Shown: one piece after another, positions 52,875 through 61,208 of the stretch
Position numbering within the stretch: the first letter of the stretch is position 1
Layout: every line of letters starts with the position of its first letter
NCBI RefSeq assembly: GCF_033095785.1
Contig: NZ_CP137134.1
Location: 3,224,001-3,288,000 of the forward strand
Source of the DNA: Nitrosospira sp. Is2
GTDB taxonomy: Bacteria > Pseudomonadota > Gammaproteobacteria > Burkholderiales > Nitrosomonadaceae
Reading direction: 5' to 3'
Length of the DNA stretch: 64,000 bases
The notes under the pieces: generated by a model
The model's input: the letters and a program-made list of their open reading frames with translations, nothing else
Told to the model about the DNA's origin: nothing
The model's database searches: none
Program-made: the position numbers and the translations under genes

Positions 52875-53633
52875 TCAGGCAGCGCCGCCGCTGGCACTGA
52901 TGTTTTGCCCGGTTACCCAGCCAGACTCGTCGCTCACCAGAAAGAGCACCACGCGGGCGATATCCTCCGGCTCAGCCACGCGACCCTGAAACGACATGTT
53001 TGCCATACGTTTGATCGTTTCCTCGCTCTTTCCGTTAAGGAACATTTCGGTATTGACTGGGCCCGGCGAAACGATATTGGCAGTGATGCCACGTTTCCCA
53101 ACTTCCTTTGCGAAGACGCGCGTGAGTTGCTCGACGGCTCCCTTGCTTGCAGCATAAGCGCCATAATTCGCGAGCATCAACCGGGTAACGGTACTGGACA
53201 TGCTGACCACGCGCCCCCCATCCGCGAGCCGAGTAGCGGCCTCCCGCAGGGTATAAAAAACACCTTTCGTATTTACGCTCAGCACCCGATCGAATTCTTC
53301 ATCGGTGATATCGGCAATCCTGCGGGAAAGAAGCACGCCCGCGTTATTGACAAGGATATCCACGCGATTGAAGCGCCCGATAGCGGCATCAAACAGTATG
53401 CGAGCTTCCACGGAGTGACTGACATCGGCTCTTACCGCCAGCGATTCGCCGCCTGCCTGGTTAATTGCGGCGCAGACCGCTTCGGCCGCTTTTCGATTGA
53501 CCGTGTAATTCACGACGACTTTCGCGCCCGCCCCCGCCAGAGTGTGGGCTATTTCAGCGCCGATTCCCCGGGAGGAGCCGGTGACAATGGCGACCTTATT
53601 CCTGAGCGCTTTCATCACTGCAGGGCTCGGCAT
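52875..53633 (-). CDS. Short-chain dehydrogenase/reductase (FabG-like)
   Basis: 252 residues, classical SDR. Cofactor motif VTGSSRGIGAEIA (TGxxxGIG), DILVNNAGVLLSR, catalytic Ser in VVSMSSTVTRL and YAASK for Tyr and Lys. NYTVNRKAAEAV after the second strand favours NADP(H). The end SDESGWVTGQNISASGGA is typical of 3-oxoacyl-ACP reductase-like enzymes. Substrate not identifiable. Start ATG at 53633 or at 53615 (MKALRNK). Monocistronic. Confidence 0.9.
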   Translation of the reverse strand: MPSPAVMKALRNKVAIVTGSSRGIGAEIAHTLAGAGAKVVVNYTVNRKAAEAVCAAINQAGGESLAVRADVSHSVEARILFDAAIGRFNRVDILVNNAGVLLSRRIADITDEEFDRVLSVNTKGVFYTLREAATRLADGGRVVSMSSTVTRLMLANYGAYAASKGAVEQLTRVFAKEVGKRGITANIVSPGPVNTEMFLNGKSEETIKRMANMSFQGRVAEPEDIARVVLFLVSDESGWVTGQNISASGGAA

Positions 53634-53853
53634 AGCAGGGCTCGTTTTTTAAACGACGGTTTCAGCATGAACTCGTGCCAGTACAAGCTTCTTCGCAATC
53701 TCGGCGATGTGCCGGCCCTGGTAACGGGCGATTCCCGAAGCCGTCGCGTTCCTGAGTACACTCCGTAGCGATAGTAGCAGTTGCAGCCACGAAGAAAAGT
53801 GCTTCAGTGCTGAATATCAGTTCCATTATTCGTTACGGTATCCGGAACAGGTC

Positions 53854-54285
53854 TTACGGCTTGTTCACAGGTTCCTTGAAGCTTAACTCGATACCGTTTC
53901 CCGCCGGGTCTTGCAGGAATAACTGGGTAATCCCCAGCGCAGGCACCGCACCCGTACGGAACTCGATATCGTTCAGTTTCAAACGCGCCTCCATTTCCGG
54001 TCGATCCGTACATGTAAAGGCAACATGGTCGAGAGTGGTTGCCGTGTGCGTGGGACGGAGCTCATCAGGGGCCGTCTCGCTCAGGTGCAGAACGCATTCA
54101 CTCCCGGCGTAAAGCCAATACCCGAAGCTTCCGAGCGATGGCCGCGGGCCTTGCACAAGGCCGAGAACGCTGCAATAAAACTCTTTCAGTTTTTCCATCA
54201 ACTGGCGCGGCGTGCGCAAATTATAGTGATTGAGGCCAATAACGCTCATGCGCATTCCCAATAATTGATCGCCATCCTGAAACAA
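53854..54285 (-). CDS. VOC family (glyoxalase-like) protein
   Basis: 143 residues; start may be the ATG at 54252 or 54246. One vicinal-oxygen-chelate domain: VIGLNHYNLRTPRQLMEKLKEFY with the first metal-ligand His, TTLDHVAFTCTD with the second His region, and ITQLFLQDPAGNGIELSF with the Glu ligand. Metal-dependent enzyme or binding protein; substrate unknown. Unlike the PhnB-like gene at 51.5 kb it is intact. Confidence 0.85.
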   Translation of the reverse strand: MFQDGDQLLGMRMSVIGLNHYNLRTPRQLMEKLKEFYCSVLGLVQGPRPSLGSFGYWLYAGSECVLHLSETAPDELRPTHTATTLDHVAFTCTDRPEMEARLKLNDIEFRTGAVPALGITQLFLQDPAGNGIELSFKEPVNKP

Positions 54286-54327
54286 CCTGACGACCCGACA
54301 ATAACCGCCCCGGATCGTACGCGACTG

Positions 54328-54978
54328 TTACTGGGCACCGTTGCTTTTCAATAACTCCGCGAGGTCGGTATTTTTTTTACTCAAAGCCCAGTCCAATGCA
54401 CTTTTGCCCCATTCGTTCCTCAGGTTTGGGTTCGCGCCGTTCTTCAGCAGAACCTTGGTGGCTGCCACATGGTTGCCGCGCGCCGCCATCATGAGGGGGG
54501 TGGTTCCATTGTCCGAGGTTGCATTAACCGGCACGCCACCTTCGAGCAGCAACTCGATAATCCTCGCATGGCCGCCGCTGGCTGCGTAAAGCAAAGGGTT
54601 CCAGCCCTTGTGATTGATTTCTGCGCCATTGATATACAAGGTTTCCACAATATTCCCGAGACCCCTGTAACTGGCAAGCATAATGGCGGTCTCCCCGTGC
54701 CTGTTGCGCAGGTTGAGCTTGGCGCCCGCATTCACCAGCAGGTCAACCAGTTCGGCATTGTTATTCCGGACGGCGATCATCAGCAGCGTATTGCCGCTTT
54801 CGTCCGGGGTGTTGGGATCCGCGCCCTTTGCGAGCAGTTTTGCGATGTCGCTCGTATGATTTTGTTCGGCCGCTCCCCGCAGATCTTCGTAGACCCCGCC
54901 CACGGCAACCGGCGGCTGGCTCAGACTGGCAACGAGCGCCAGACCCGCAAGTAAAAACGATTTTCTTGGTGGGTTCAT
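54328..54978 (-). CDS. Exported ankyrin-repeat protein
   Basis: 216 residues. Signal peptide (FLLAGLALVASLSQPPVAVGG), then five ankyrin-type repeats from about residue 38 to the end, for example GADPNTPDESGNTLLMIAVRN, GAKLNLRNRHGETAIMLAS and GVPVNATSDNGTTPLMMAAR. Likely a periplasmic protein-binding scaffold. Its ATG overlaps the tatD stop (ATGA), so it is co-translated with tatD and belongs to the tmk-holB-tatD run. Confidence 0.9.
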   Translation of the reverse strand: MNPPRKSFLLAGLALVASLSQPPVAVGGVYEDLRGAAEQNHTSDIAKLLAKGADPNTPDESGNTLLMIAVRNNNAELVDLLVNAGAKLNLRNRHGETAIMLASYRGLGNIVETLYINGAEINHKGWNPLLYAASGGHARIIELLLEGGVPVNATSDNGTTPLMMAARGNHVAATKVLLKNGANPNLRNEWGKSALDWALSKKNTDLAELLKSNGAQ

Positions 54979-55745
54979 ATTTTCGCTGCCTTGAACAAAT
55001 TAAAGAAATTGGCGCTGGTGGCTTCAGCAACTTCATGCACGGCGATGCCGCGCAGTGTCGCTATTTCTTCCGCGACATACCGGACAAACGCGGGCTGGTT
55101 GGTCTTGCCGCGATGTGGCACCGGCGCAAGGTATGGAGAATCGGTCTCGATCAGCGCTTTTCCCAGTTCGATTCGCCTTGCCACGTCCTTCAGCGCCACC
55201 GCATTTTTGAAGGTAACGATACCGGAAAACGAGATATAAAAATTCATTTCGATCGCCCGTTGGGCGACGTCCCAGCTTTCTGTAAAGCAATGCATGACTC
55301 CGCCGACCTTATCCGCGCCCTCCTCGGCCATGATACGCAGCGTATCCTCGGCAGCTGCGCGCGTATGGACAATAAGCGGCTTGCCGCACTGCCGGGCAGC
55401 ACGGATGTGCTGGCGGAAACGCTCCCGCTGCCACTCCAGATCGCCTTTGAGGCGAAAATAATCCAACCCGGTTTCGCCAATCGCGATGACCTTGGGATGG
55501 CCAGCGAGGGAGGCCAGATGCGCAGCCTGCGGCTCGGTCAGGTTTTCGTAATCCGGATGAACTCCAACAGAGGCAAACAAATTAGGATGGGCTTCCGCCA
55601 GCGCGCGCACGCGCGGGAAATCTTCCAGGTTAACACTTACGCAGAGTGCGTGGCTGACCTGGTTCTCGCGCATTTTCCCCAGAACCTCGTCAAGGTTGCT
55701 GGAAAGATCGGGAAAATCGAGATGACAATGAGAGTCGATAAACAT
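54975..55745 (-). CDS. tatD: TatD family metal-dependent DNase
   Basis: 256 residues from the ATG at 55745 (MFIDSHCHLDFPDL); the frame opens 14 codons earlier. TIM-barrel hydrolase with metal ligands in SHCHLDF, IGETGLDYF, LIVHTRAAAEDT and GGVMHCFTES, and the end motif LIETDSPYLAPVPHRGK. Possesses 3'-5' exonuclease activity in characterised members. Located directly after holB, the common betaproteobacterial order, though the pilZ gene often found between them is absent. Confidence 0.94.
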   Translation of the reverse strand: MFIDSHCHLDFPDLSSNLDEVLGKMRENQVSHALCVSVNLEDFPRVRALAEAHPNLFASVGVHPDYENLTEPQAAHLASLAGHPKVIAIGETGLDYFRLKGDLEWQRERFRQHIRAARQCGKPLIVHTRAAAEDTLRIMAEEGADKVGGVMHCFTESWDVAQRAIEMNFYISFSGIVTFKNAVALKDVARRIELGKALIETDSPYLAPVPHRGKTNQPAFVRYVAEEIATLRGIAVHEVAEATSANFFNLFKAAKI

Positions 55746-55803
55746 GACTGAACCACGCGCAGAAATTAAAGAAACGGGCGAATCCACTCTCAGACGACAG
55801 GCC

Positions 55804-56919
55804 TCAGGCGCGACGTGCGGGCGATAGCGCTTTGACGTAGGAAAGAAGCATTTCTTCCAGGAATAACCGGGAATTTAGCGTATGACCTGCCAACTGATGT
55901 GTTTCAGCCAAGCGGCGCGAGTAAGTCGCGAGCGAGCGAGGTTCGATGCTCGACGCCAGTGATTTTACTGTGGCAAGCATATCCAGGTGATATCGGATTT
56001 TCCCGGCAGTGCGAAAACTCATTAGATCATAGCACCATTTTTGCAGCCAGTTGACCACCGTGGGCAGGTCGGCTTTCTGCATCACATCCGCCAATGCAAT
56101 AATGTCCAGATTTTCGGGCGCGCTGATTTGCCTGATGAATGCCTGGTGCTGCTGGAGGTATTTGTCGTCGTTGAACTCAAGTGCCCCCAATGGTGCGAAA
56201 CCGGCGAAAGCGAGACAGGTTTCGGCATCTCCGACCCGCTGCTGTTTGAGCCACTCAATAGCGGCAGCGGGAGTAGGCGCGGGCATTCCGATTTGACGGC
56301 AACGGCTGCGTATCGTGGGCAGCAGATGTTGCGAGTGATGCGTCACGAGAATGAACAGGGTGCGCGCCGGCGGTTCTTCCAGGTTTTTGAGCAGGGCATT
56401 TGCCGCGGAAGGGTTCATTGCTTCGGCCGGATGAATTACGATAATTTTGTAACCATTCTGATGGCTGGATGTGTTGATAAAATCACTTTGATCGCGTATT
56501 TGCTCGACACCAATTTGTTTGCTGGGTTTTTTTTTGGATTTCGCCCCGCTGGATTCAGCTCCCGTTTCTTCCATCGCCGAATCGTTTTCATAAACCGCGG
56601 CGCCCTTGGGATCCCCGCCGCCGTCCGGGTTGCCCTCTCCCGACTCAAGCCTTTGCGGCTTCTTGGAGATGGCTTCAGGCTCGACCAAGCGGAAATCGGG
56701 ATGGCTGCCTTGATCAAACCAGCGGCAACTCGGGCAGTTCCCGCATGCATCACCCGTAGCCGAGGGGTGCTCGCACAATCTCGATTTGGCTAAATAAGTG
56801 GCAAAAGCAAGCTTGCCCAGCCCCTTACGACCCCGAAGCAGCAGGGCGTGAGCCGGCGGCGAACCAGCTGCGAGCTTGCGCCAGAGCTCAGTTTGCCATG
56901 GATAAATCGTAATCATCAC
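55804..56919 (-). CDS. holB: DNA polymerase III delta-prime subunit
   Basis: Clamp-loader subunit. 371 residues. The degenerate P-loop LLRGRKGLGKLAF and the zinc-binding cysteines (in CEHPSATGDACGNCPSC) are present. The later NALLKNLEEPPARTLFILVTHHSQHLLPTIRSRC stretch is diagnostic (the SRC motif). Residues about 90-130 form a charged, Gly/Glu/Lys-rich insertion (SGEGNPDGGG to KSKKKPSK) between the zinc site and the EQIRD segment, longer than in E. coli. It overlaps tmk by 32 bases. Confidence 0.94.
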   Translation of the reverse strand: MMITIYPWQTELWRKLAAGSPPAHALLLRGRKGLGKLAFATYLAKSRLCEHPSATGDACGNCPSCRWFDQGSHPDFRLVEPEAISKKPQRLESGEGNPDGGGDPKGAAVYENDSAMEETGAESSGAKSKKKPSKQIGVEQIRDQSDFINTSSHQNGYKIIVIHPAEAMNPSAANALLKNLEEPPARTLFILVTHHSQHLLPTIRSRCRQIGMPAPTPAAAIEWLKQQRVGDAETCLAFAGFAPLGALEFNDDKYLQQHQAFIRQISAPENLDIIALADVMQKADLPTVVNWLQKWCYDLMSFRTAGKIRYHLDMLATVKSLASSIEPRSLATYSRRLAETHQLAGHTLNSRLFLEEMLLSYVKALSPARRA

Positions 56920-57574
56920 AAAGCTTTAATAATACTTCATCAAGCTGTTTATGAACTTCCACGAGGGACAGGTTGGCATCAATGACGCGTATGCGCTGGG
57001 GAAATTGCCGTGCCCTTTCCAGATACGCTTCCCGCACGCGGTTAAAAAAAGTATCGGTTTCTTTTTCGAACCGGTCGGCTAATTTGATGGCGCTGGTTCG
57101 TTGCCTGCCTACCTCTACCGCGACGTCGAAATAAAAGGTGAGGTCAGGTTGAAACTCTCCCTGTACCCAGTGCTCGAGCTCGGCCAGTTTCGTCGCTGCG
57201 AGCCCTCTTCCGCCACCCTGGTATGCAAAGCTGGCATCGGTGAAACGATCGGAAATCACCCAATCGCCCCGCTCGAGCCCAGGCATAATGACTTTATCCA
57301 GGTGTTCCCGCCGGGCCGCGAACATGAGCAGCGCCTCGGTTTCGGCGTGCATGGCCTGCCCGGTGTCAAGCAGAAGCTGGCGCAAGGCCTCGCCCAGCCG
57401 CGTCCCACCAGGCTCACGGGTTACCACCACGGTTTTACCTTTGTCGCGCAATACCTTTTCGAACCAGTGCAGGTGGGTGCTTTTGCCAGCGCCGTCTATC
57501 CCTTCCAGGGTGATGAATTTTCCAGTAATGGTTTTCGAAGCCGTCATTTCCCGATCGGCGGAAACCCGCCCCAT
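56888..57574 (-). CDS. tmk: Thymidylate kinase
   Basis: Phosphorylates dTMP to dTDP. 228 residues, or 219 from the ATG at 57547. P-loop ITLEGIDGAGKSTHLHW, VVVTREPGGTRLGEALRQLLL, the DRFTDASFAYQGGGRGL region (DRY-equivalent), and a LID region without the extra arginines of the E. coli type. The C-terminal tail overlaps the holB start, showing translational coupling. Neither start has a strong ribosome-binding site. The mltG gene that often precedes tmk is absent. Confidence 0.95.
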   Translation of the reverse strand: MGRVSADREMTASKTITGKFITLEGIDGAGKSTHLHWFEKVLRDKGKTVVVTREPGGTRLGEALRQLLLDTGQAMHAETEALLMFAARREHLDKVIMPGLERGDWVISDRFTDASFAYQGGGRGLAATKLAELEHWVQGEFQPDLTFYFDVAVEVGRQRTSAIKLADRFEKETDTFFNRVREAYLERARQFPQRIRVIDANLSLVEVHKQLDEVLLKLCDDYDLSMAN

Positions 57575-57738
57575 ATTTGCATCTGCCCAGTTTAGCCTAT
57601 ACTCGCGCCCGGCAATAGCCCGGATGCGATCACCCGCATGCCGGATGGGACTGTTCAGCAGTTGCCTGCGGGTATACCATTCGGAAAGATTCAGTTAAGC
57701 GCCACCTCTATATAATAAATAATTCAGGAGTATCATCA

Positions 57739-58464
57739 ATGATTCGGGACGTTGGAAGTTCGTTAGCAGGCAACGCTGCTTTGATTGCTCTGGTATTTGT
57801 GACGGGCTTATCCAGCGCGCTCGCGGAACCGGCGGAAAGGGTGGAGCCAGCGGAACCGATGGGACAGGCGACAGCGCCCGCTGCCGATGTGTCCGAGTTG
57901 ACCTCGCGGCCGATCGGCGAGCGGTTGACGGATTACGAGACCATGGAACTGCATCTCCGGCGCTATAGTGCCGCCGCGAACAATGTGGCTCAGCTATTCA
58001 AGCAACTGAACCAGAAAATCCAGGAGGTTACCCTGGCTGCCAAAACCGTCGAGGCAAAAAATAACACACACAACCGGCGCCTGCTGGAGGAAAAACTACG
58101 GCAGTTGGAAAATATGCGCGCCTCTTTCAGCGTCCAGCATACGCAGTTGCAATCCCAGATGCAAAACGAGTATCGGAGCTACGCTGCGTTGAGCAGCAAC
58201 CTCAAAGCCAAATACGATAAGCTGGAGGAGTTGCAGACCAAAGTGGATTCCGCCAAAGCAGCCAAGGAAGCCAAAGAGGCGAAGGAGGCCAGGGCCAAGT
58301 CGACAAAAGCCAAGCCAACCAAGCCCAAGGATCCCGCAAAGGAAGGAAAGGATACGGCCACCGAAATCGAAAGCCGGCGGGACCTTAAGGCGACAGATCC
58401 GGGCTCAAGCGCAAAACCGGCCTCAGGTTCCACTGCGAGCCCAATCTTGCATAATGTCAAATAA
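57739..58464 (+). CDS. Exported coiled-coil protein, unknown function
   Basis: 241 residues with a signal peptide (NAALIALVFVTGLSSALAE) and CAGGAG near the start. From about residue 70 to 165 it is predicted coiled coil (QLFKQLNQKIQEVTLAAKTVEAK, LLEEKLRQLENMRASF). A basic, Lys/Ala-rich stretch follows (AKEAKEAKEARAKSTKAKPT), then a Ser/Ala-rich tail. Periplasmic by prediction. No family recognised. The 11-base tandem repeat begins at its stop codon. Confidence 0.65.
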   Translation: MIRDVGSSLAGNAALIALVFVTGLSSALAEPAERVEPAEPMGQATAPAADVSELTSRPIGERLTDYETMELHLRRYSAAANNVAQLFKQLNQKIQEVTLAAKTVEAKNNTHNRRLLEEKLRQLENMRASFSVQHTQLQSQMQNEYRSYAALSSNLKAKYDKLEELQTKVDSAKAAKEAKEAKEARAKSTKAKPTKPKDPAKEGKDTATEIESRRDLKATDPGSSAKPASGSTASPILHNVK

Positions 58465-58515
58465 GCGTCCACTAAGCATTTGCTAATCATCCGCTAAGCA
58501 TCCGTTAAACATCCG
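58461..58515. repeat. Five-copy 11-bp tandem repeat
   Basis: Units: ATAAGCGTCCA, CTAAGCATTTG, CTAATCATCCG, CTAAGCATCCG, TTAAACATCCG. Each carries TAA near its start. Because 11 is not a multiple of three, the TAA triplets fall in all three plus frames. It starts at the stop codon of the coiled-coil gene. Confidence 0.75.
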
Positions 58516-58779
58516 CGACCCTGATTGAACCGGCCGTAGCCCCTACAGACTGAAGGCCCCTCCTCCGTACGGCAAGCCGGATCTCCCGGGAGCGTTGACT
58601 CACCCATATGACCGGCATCGAAGATGTTGCCGGGATTGCCTGCTGCCCTGACGCGGCGGCTTGCCGAGACCTGTGACAGGTGCAAAACCAGGGCCGGGCG
58701 CGGTCATTGAGGCTGACAGGCTGGGCTCTGGCGCGATTCTGGAGCGGATATTACAGCGGGTCCCGGGGAGGCTCTGGCG
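58516..58779. other. Intergenic region
   Basis: About 265 bases between convergent genes, with no supported gene or terminator. Confidence 0.4.
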
Positions 58780-59526
58780 CTACTTCTTCGAGAGCCCCCA
58801 CACTTCCGCCAGGCGCGCGTCGCGGCCGCAATTGCTGCGGTAATATGAATAGCGGATGGGATTTTTTTTGTAATAATCCTGATGGTAATCCTCCGCGGGA
58901 TAAAACTCGGTGGCGGGGAGAATATCGGTGACGATGGGCTGGGAAAAGCGCCCGGAAGACTGGAGTTCGGCCTTGGACGCCTCACCCTGCCGTTTCTGGT
59001 CCTCGTTGTAGTAGAAGATTGCGCTACGATATTGCGAACCGCTATCGCAAAACTGCCGATTTGGTGTCAGCGGATCGATAGTCGGCCAGAACGCGGCCAG
59101 TAGTTTAATGAAACTGGTTTTTGCAGGATCGAACCGCACCTGCACTGCTTCAATGTGCCCCGTTTTCCCGGCGGAGACCTGTTTATAGGTGGGGTTGGGC
59201 ACGGTACCACCAATATACCCCGAGGTGGTCGAAATCACGCCCGGAACCTTGTCAAAATCGGCTTCGGTGCACCAGAAACATCCCCCGGCGAAGATTGCGA
59301 CATTTGTAGAGGAAGCAGCACCGGACGGGCCAGCGGGGCCAGCAGCAATAGGCTGGCTGCCGTCCCCCGGCTGTTCGCACGCGCTCAGCAAGATGCCTAG
59401 TCCTAGTAACAGGCCACCTAGAAGCGCCCTCGGGCGGCCTCCAACAGGCCCTCCAATATCTCGCGCGGCAGGGAGATGCAGGGTTTTCCCGCTTACACAA
59501 AATCCAGGCATGTTCGACTCGCTCAA
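58780..59526 (-). CDS. msrA: Peptide methionine sulfoxide reductase A, lipoprotein form
   Basis: Reduces the S-epimer of methionine sulfoxide in proteins. 248 residues. Catalytic motif AGGCFWCTEADFDKVPGV, then TSGYIGGTVPNPTYKQVSAGKTGHIEAVQV and FDPAKTSFIKLLAAFWPTIDP. A hydrophobic stretch with a lipobox (LLLGLGILLSAC) at about residues 38-49 suggests export and lipid anchoring, unlike the common cytoplasmic MsrA. It overlaps msrB by four bases (ATGA), so the two act together. Confidence 0.94.
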   Translation of the reverse strand: MSESNMPGFCVSGKTLHLPAARDIGGPVGGRPRALLGGLLLGLGILLSACEQPGDGSQPIAAGPAGPSGAASSTNVAIFAGGCFWCTEADFDKVPGVISTTSGYIGGTVPNPTYKQVSAGKTGHIEAVQVRFDPAKTSFIKLLAAFWPTIDPLTPNRQFCDSGSQYRSAIFYYNEDQKRQGEASKAELQSSGRFSQPIVTDILPATEFYPAEDYHQDYYKKNPIRYSYYRSNCGRDARLAEVWGLSKK

Positions 59527-60047
59527 CTCCTGAGCGGAGGTAGAGGTTCATTGCGCAATACAAACCGGAGCGCCACGCCATTGTTGCACCACCGTTCGCC
59601 TCGTGGAAGCGGCCCGTCATTAAACACATGGCCCTGGTGGCCTCCGCATCGGGCGCAATGATACTCCGTCCGGGGAAGGACCATCTTGTAATCCCGCTTT
59701 GTCCCCATATGGCCTTCGATGGGTTGAGTAAAGCTTGGCCAACCTGTGCCGCTTTCATATTTATTGGCGCTATCGAACAGCGGTAAATAACATGCGGCGC
59801 AAAGATAAGTGCCGGGGCGGTCCTCGCGATTGAGCGCGCTGCTGCCCGGGGGTTCCGTCTGTTCCTTGAACAATACCTTATAGGCCGCGGGGGACACCAA
59901 CGCGCGCCATTCTTCAGCTGGCTTGTTCAGCGCCCGGACCGTCGCTTTCGCAGGAATATTTTCCGCTGCCTTGTTTCGCGAGCATGCCGAAAGTAGCGAC
60001 AGCGCCGCAAGCGCGGGCAGACTTTGCAGTACAGTGCGTCGGTTCAT
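59523..60047 (-). CDS. msrB: Peptide methionine sulfoxide reductase B, exported form
   Basis: Reduces the R-epimer of methionine sulfoxide. 174 residues from the ATG at 60047, which has AGGAGG eight bases before it; the frame opens 16 codons earlier. An Arg-Arg start and hydrophobic stretch ending LSAC (MNRRTVLQSLPALAALSLLSAC) indicate a lipoprotein, possibly Tat-exported. Zinc pairs CAAC and CARC, the SGTGWPSFTQP motif, and the active-site region HVFNDGP...RWCNNGVALRF are all present. First gene of the msrB-msrA pair. Confidence 0.94.
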   Translation of the reverse strand: MNRRTVLQSLPALAALSLLSACSRNKAAENIPAKATVRALNKPAEEWRALVSPAAYKVLFKEQTEPPGSSALNREDRPGTYLCAACYLPLFDSANKYESGTGWPSFTQPIEGHMGTKRDYKMVLPRTEYHCARCGGHQGHVFNDGPLPRGERWCNNGVALRFVLRNEPLPPLRS

Positions 60048-60620
60048 CGAGAACCTCCTCACGTTTGAGGGGATAAGAGCTTCGACTGCATTCACCGCGC
60101 ATTGGTTTCACGCGTCCGGCTTGTCGCGACCTGTTCCATGTCTTTCTGTCAAGTCGTTAGCGCTGCCCCGGATGCAGGTTGCCACCAGCGAAAGAACGGG
60201 AGGAAGCACGCTCCATGCCTACCCAGGACTTTGGCGATTGGCAGGCGCTAACGGAAAAATGGCGTTTTCAGCAATCCGCGGGAAGCGGACTGTCCTCTGC
60301 TCTATTAGGACGCTGTAATAACTCCAACCTTACGTACAACGTCAGAAATCCAGGGAACCTTTAGAGCACTTCTAGCTCATGCTGGGGACAGAATGGGTTT
60401 CTTCAACTGCCGGCATCGTACCAGCATTTTCTTCATCGCGCTGGCCGCGCAATGGATGGGCGCAAACATGAACATTTACGCGCGCACAACTAATCTGGTT
60501 CCCAGCTTTAGTGCGGTGATGGGGACGCGTTTTATTGGGCGGTTTTGAGCATTTTTCAAGTTCATACGCAGCGGAAAGCGTTATTGCCTGGTTTATTTTT
60601 CGCGATACGGCTGAACTTGC
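60048..60620. other. Intergenic region upstream of msrB
   Basis: About 570 bases without a supported gene. It should hold the msrBA promoter on the minus strand. No strong element was identified. Confidence 0.4.
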
Positions 60621-60648
60621 TTGACTTTATTTCTGGCAGTCTTATTAT
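60621..60648 (+). promoter_or_regulatory. Strong sigma70-type promoter
   Basis: TTGACT at 60621-60626, 16-base spacer, TATTAT at 60643-60648. No plus-strand protein gene follows for over 2 kb, but an intrinsic terminator lies 45 bases downstream of the -10, so the promoter fits a short RNA. Confidence 0.7.
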
Positions 60649-60654
60649 GTCCAT

Positions 60655-60725
60655 GTTGGAAGAGTGATCCCTCCTTTGTAAGTGGAAACTTGAACCCGGA
60701 GCGCTCGCGCGTCTTCGGGTTTTTT
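60655..60725 (+). ncRNA. Candidate small RNA with 16S-tail-like anti-Shine-Dalgarno segment
   Basis: About 70 bases between a sigma70-type promoter and a clear intrinsic terminator. The 5' part contains GATCCCTCCTTTG (60666-60678), close to the 3' end of 16S rRNA (GATCACCTCCTTTC), and complementary to ribosome-binding sites. A small stem AAGT-GGAA-ACTT follows. The terminator is a long stem (ACCCG-GAG-CGC, loop TCGC, GCG-T-CTT-CGGGT, 60694-60720) followed by TTTTT. There is no open frame with a ribosome-binding site inside it. RNA families of this kind with exposed CCUCC act on translation in trans. This is predicted from sequence only. Confidence 0.6.
60694..60725 (+). terminator. Intrinsic terminator of the candidate sRNA
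   Basis: Stem ACCCGGAGCGC / GCGTCTTCGGGT with loop TCGC and one bulged T, followed directly by five T residues and ATCG. Oriented for the plus strand only. Confidence 0.75.
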
Positions 60726-60843
60726 ATCGCCGCTATTCCGCCTCACCGGCTCCGCTGTCGGACGAAACGTCAGGGAGAAAACAGGCGCGTTTCCACGTCT
60801 GTGCTCAGCCGATGTACTATCTGGGCTATTTGTCCCATTTGTG

Positions 60844-61008
60844 CTATTTGCGATGGGCGAGCACGAGGCCGACGATCTCTACCCCGACGCCGAGAGTGAA
60901 AAGTATTGCCCCGATCCAGATATTTTCCGGCGCGAAAAACATCAGCATGCCGCCAAGTATGAGCAGCGAAATAGAGAGAATCCGTTTAGCGCGGGGGTTC
61001 CTGATCAT
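60844..61008 (-). CDS. Small two-helix membrane protein
   Basis: 54 residues from the ATG at 61008; the frame opens at 61038. Two helices: RILSISLLILGGMLMFFAPE and IWIGAILFTLGVGVEIVGLVL, ending AHRK. The pattern resembles short membrane proteins of related betaproteobacteria, but no function is known. The ribosome-binding site is weak. Confidence 0.6.
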   Translation of the reverse strand: MIRNPRAKRILSISLLILGGMLMFFAPENIWIGAILFTLGVGVEIVGLVLAHRK

Positions 61009-61208
61009 GGCTGCAGCAGCTTTTAGGGAACAAGACAATATTCACTATAGTCTTCGCCGGGGAAAAAACCAGGGAAGTGAATGAACTGATCACGCCGCGG
61101 ATGAAGTAGAGTTGCCGCGTTTGAATTTCCTGTCCGGATTTCCCGGGCAAACGGCAGCGTTTTCGGTAAGGGTTGGATAAGGGCTGGATAAGAGTTGCAG
61201 TCTTTGCT

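Noticed and set aside
52905..53768. 287-codon plus-strand frame across the SDR gene
   Set aside because: The SDR on the minus strand has all catalytic motifs. This is its shadow.
54828..55751. 307-codon plus-strand frame across tatD
   Set aside because: TatD on the minus strand has all metal-binding motifs. The plus frame has none.
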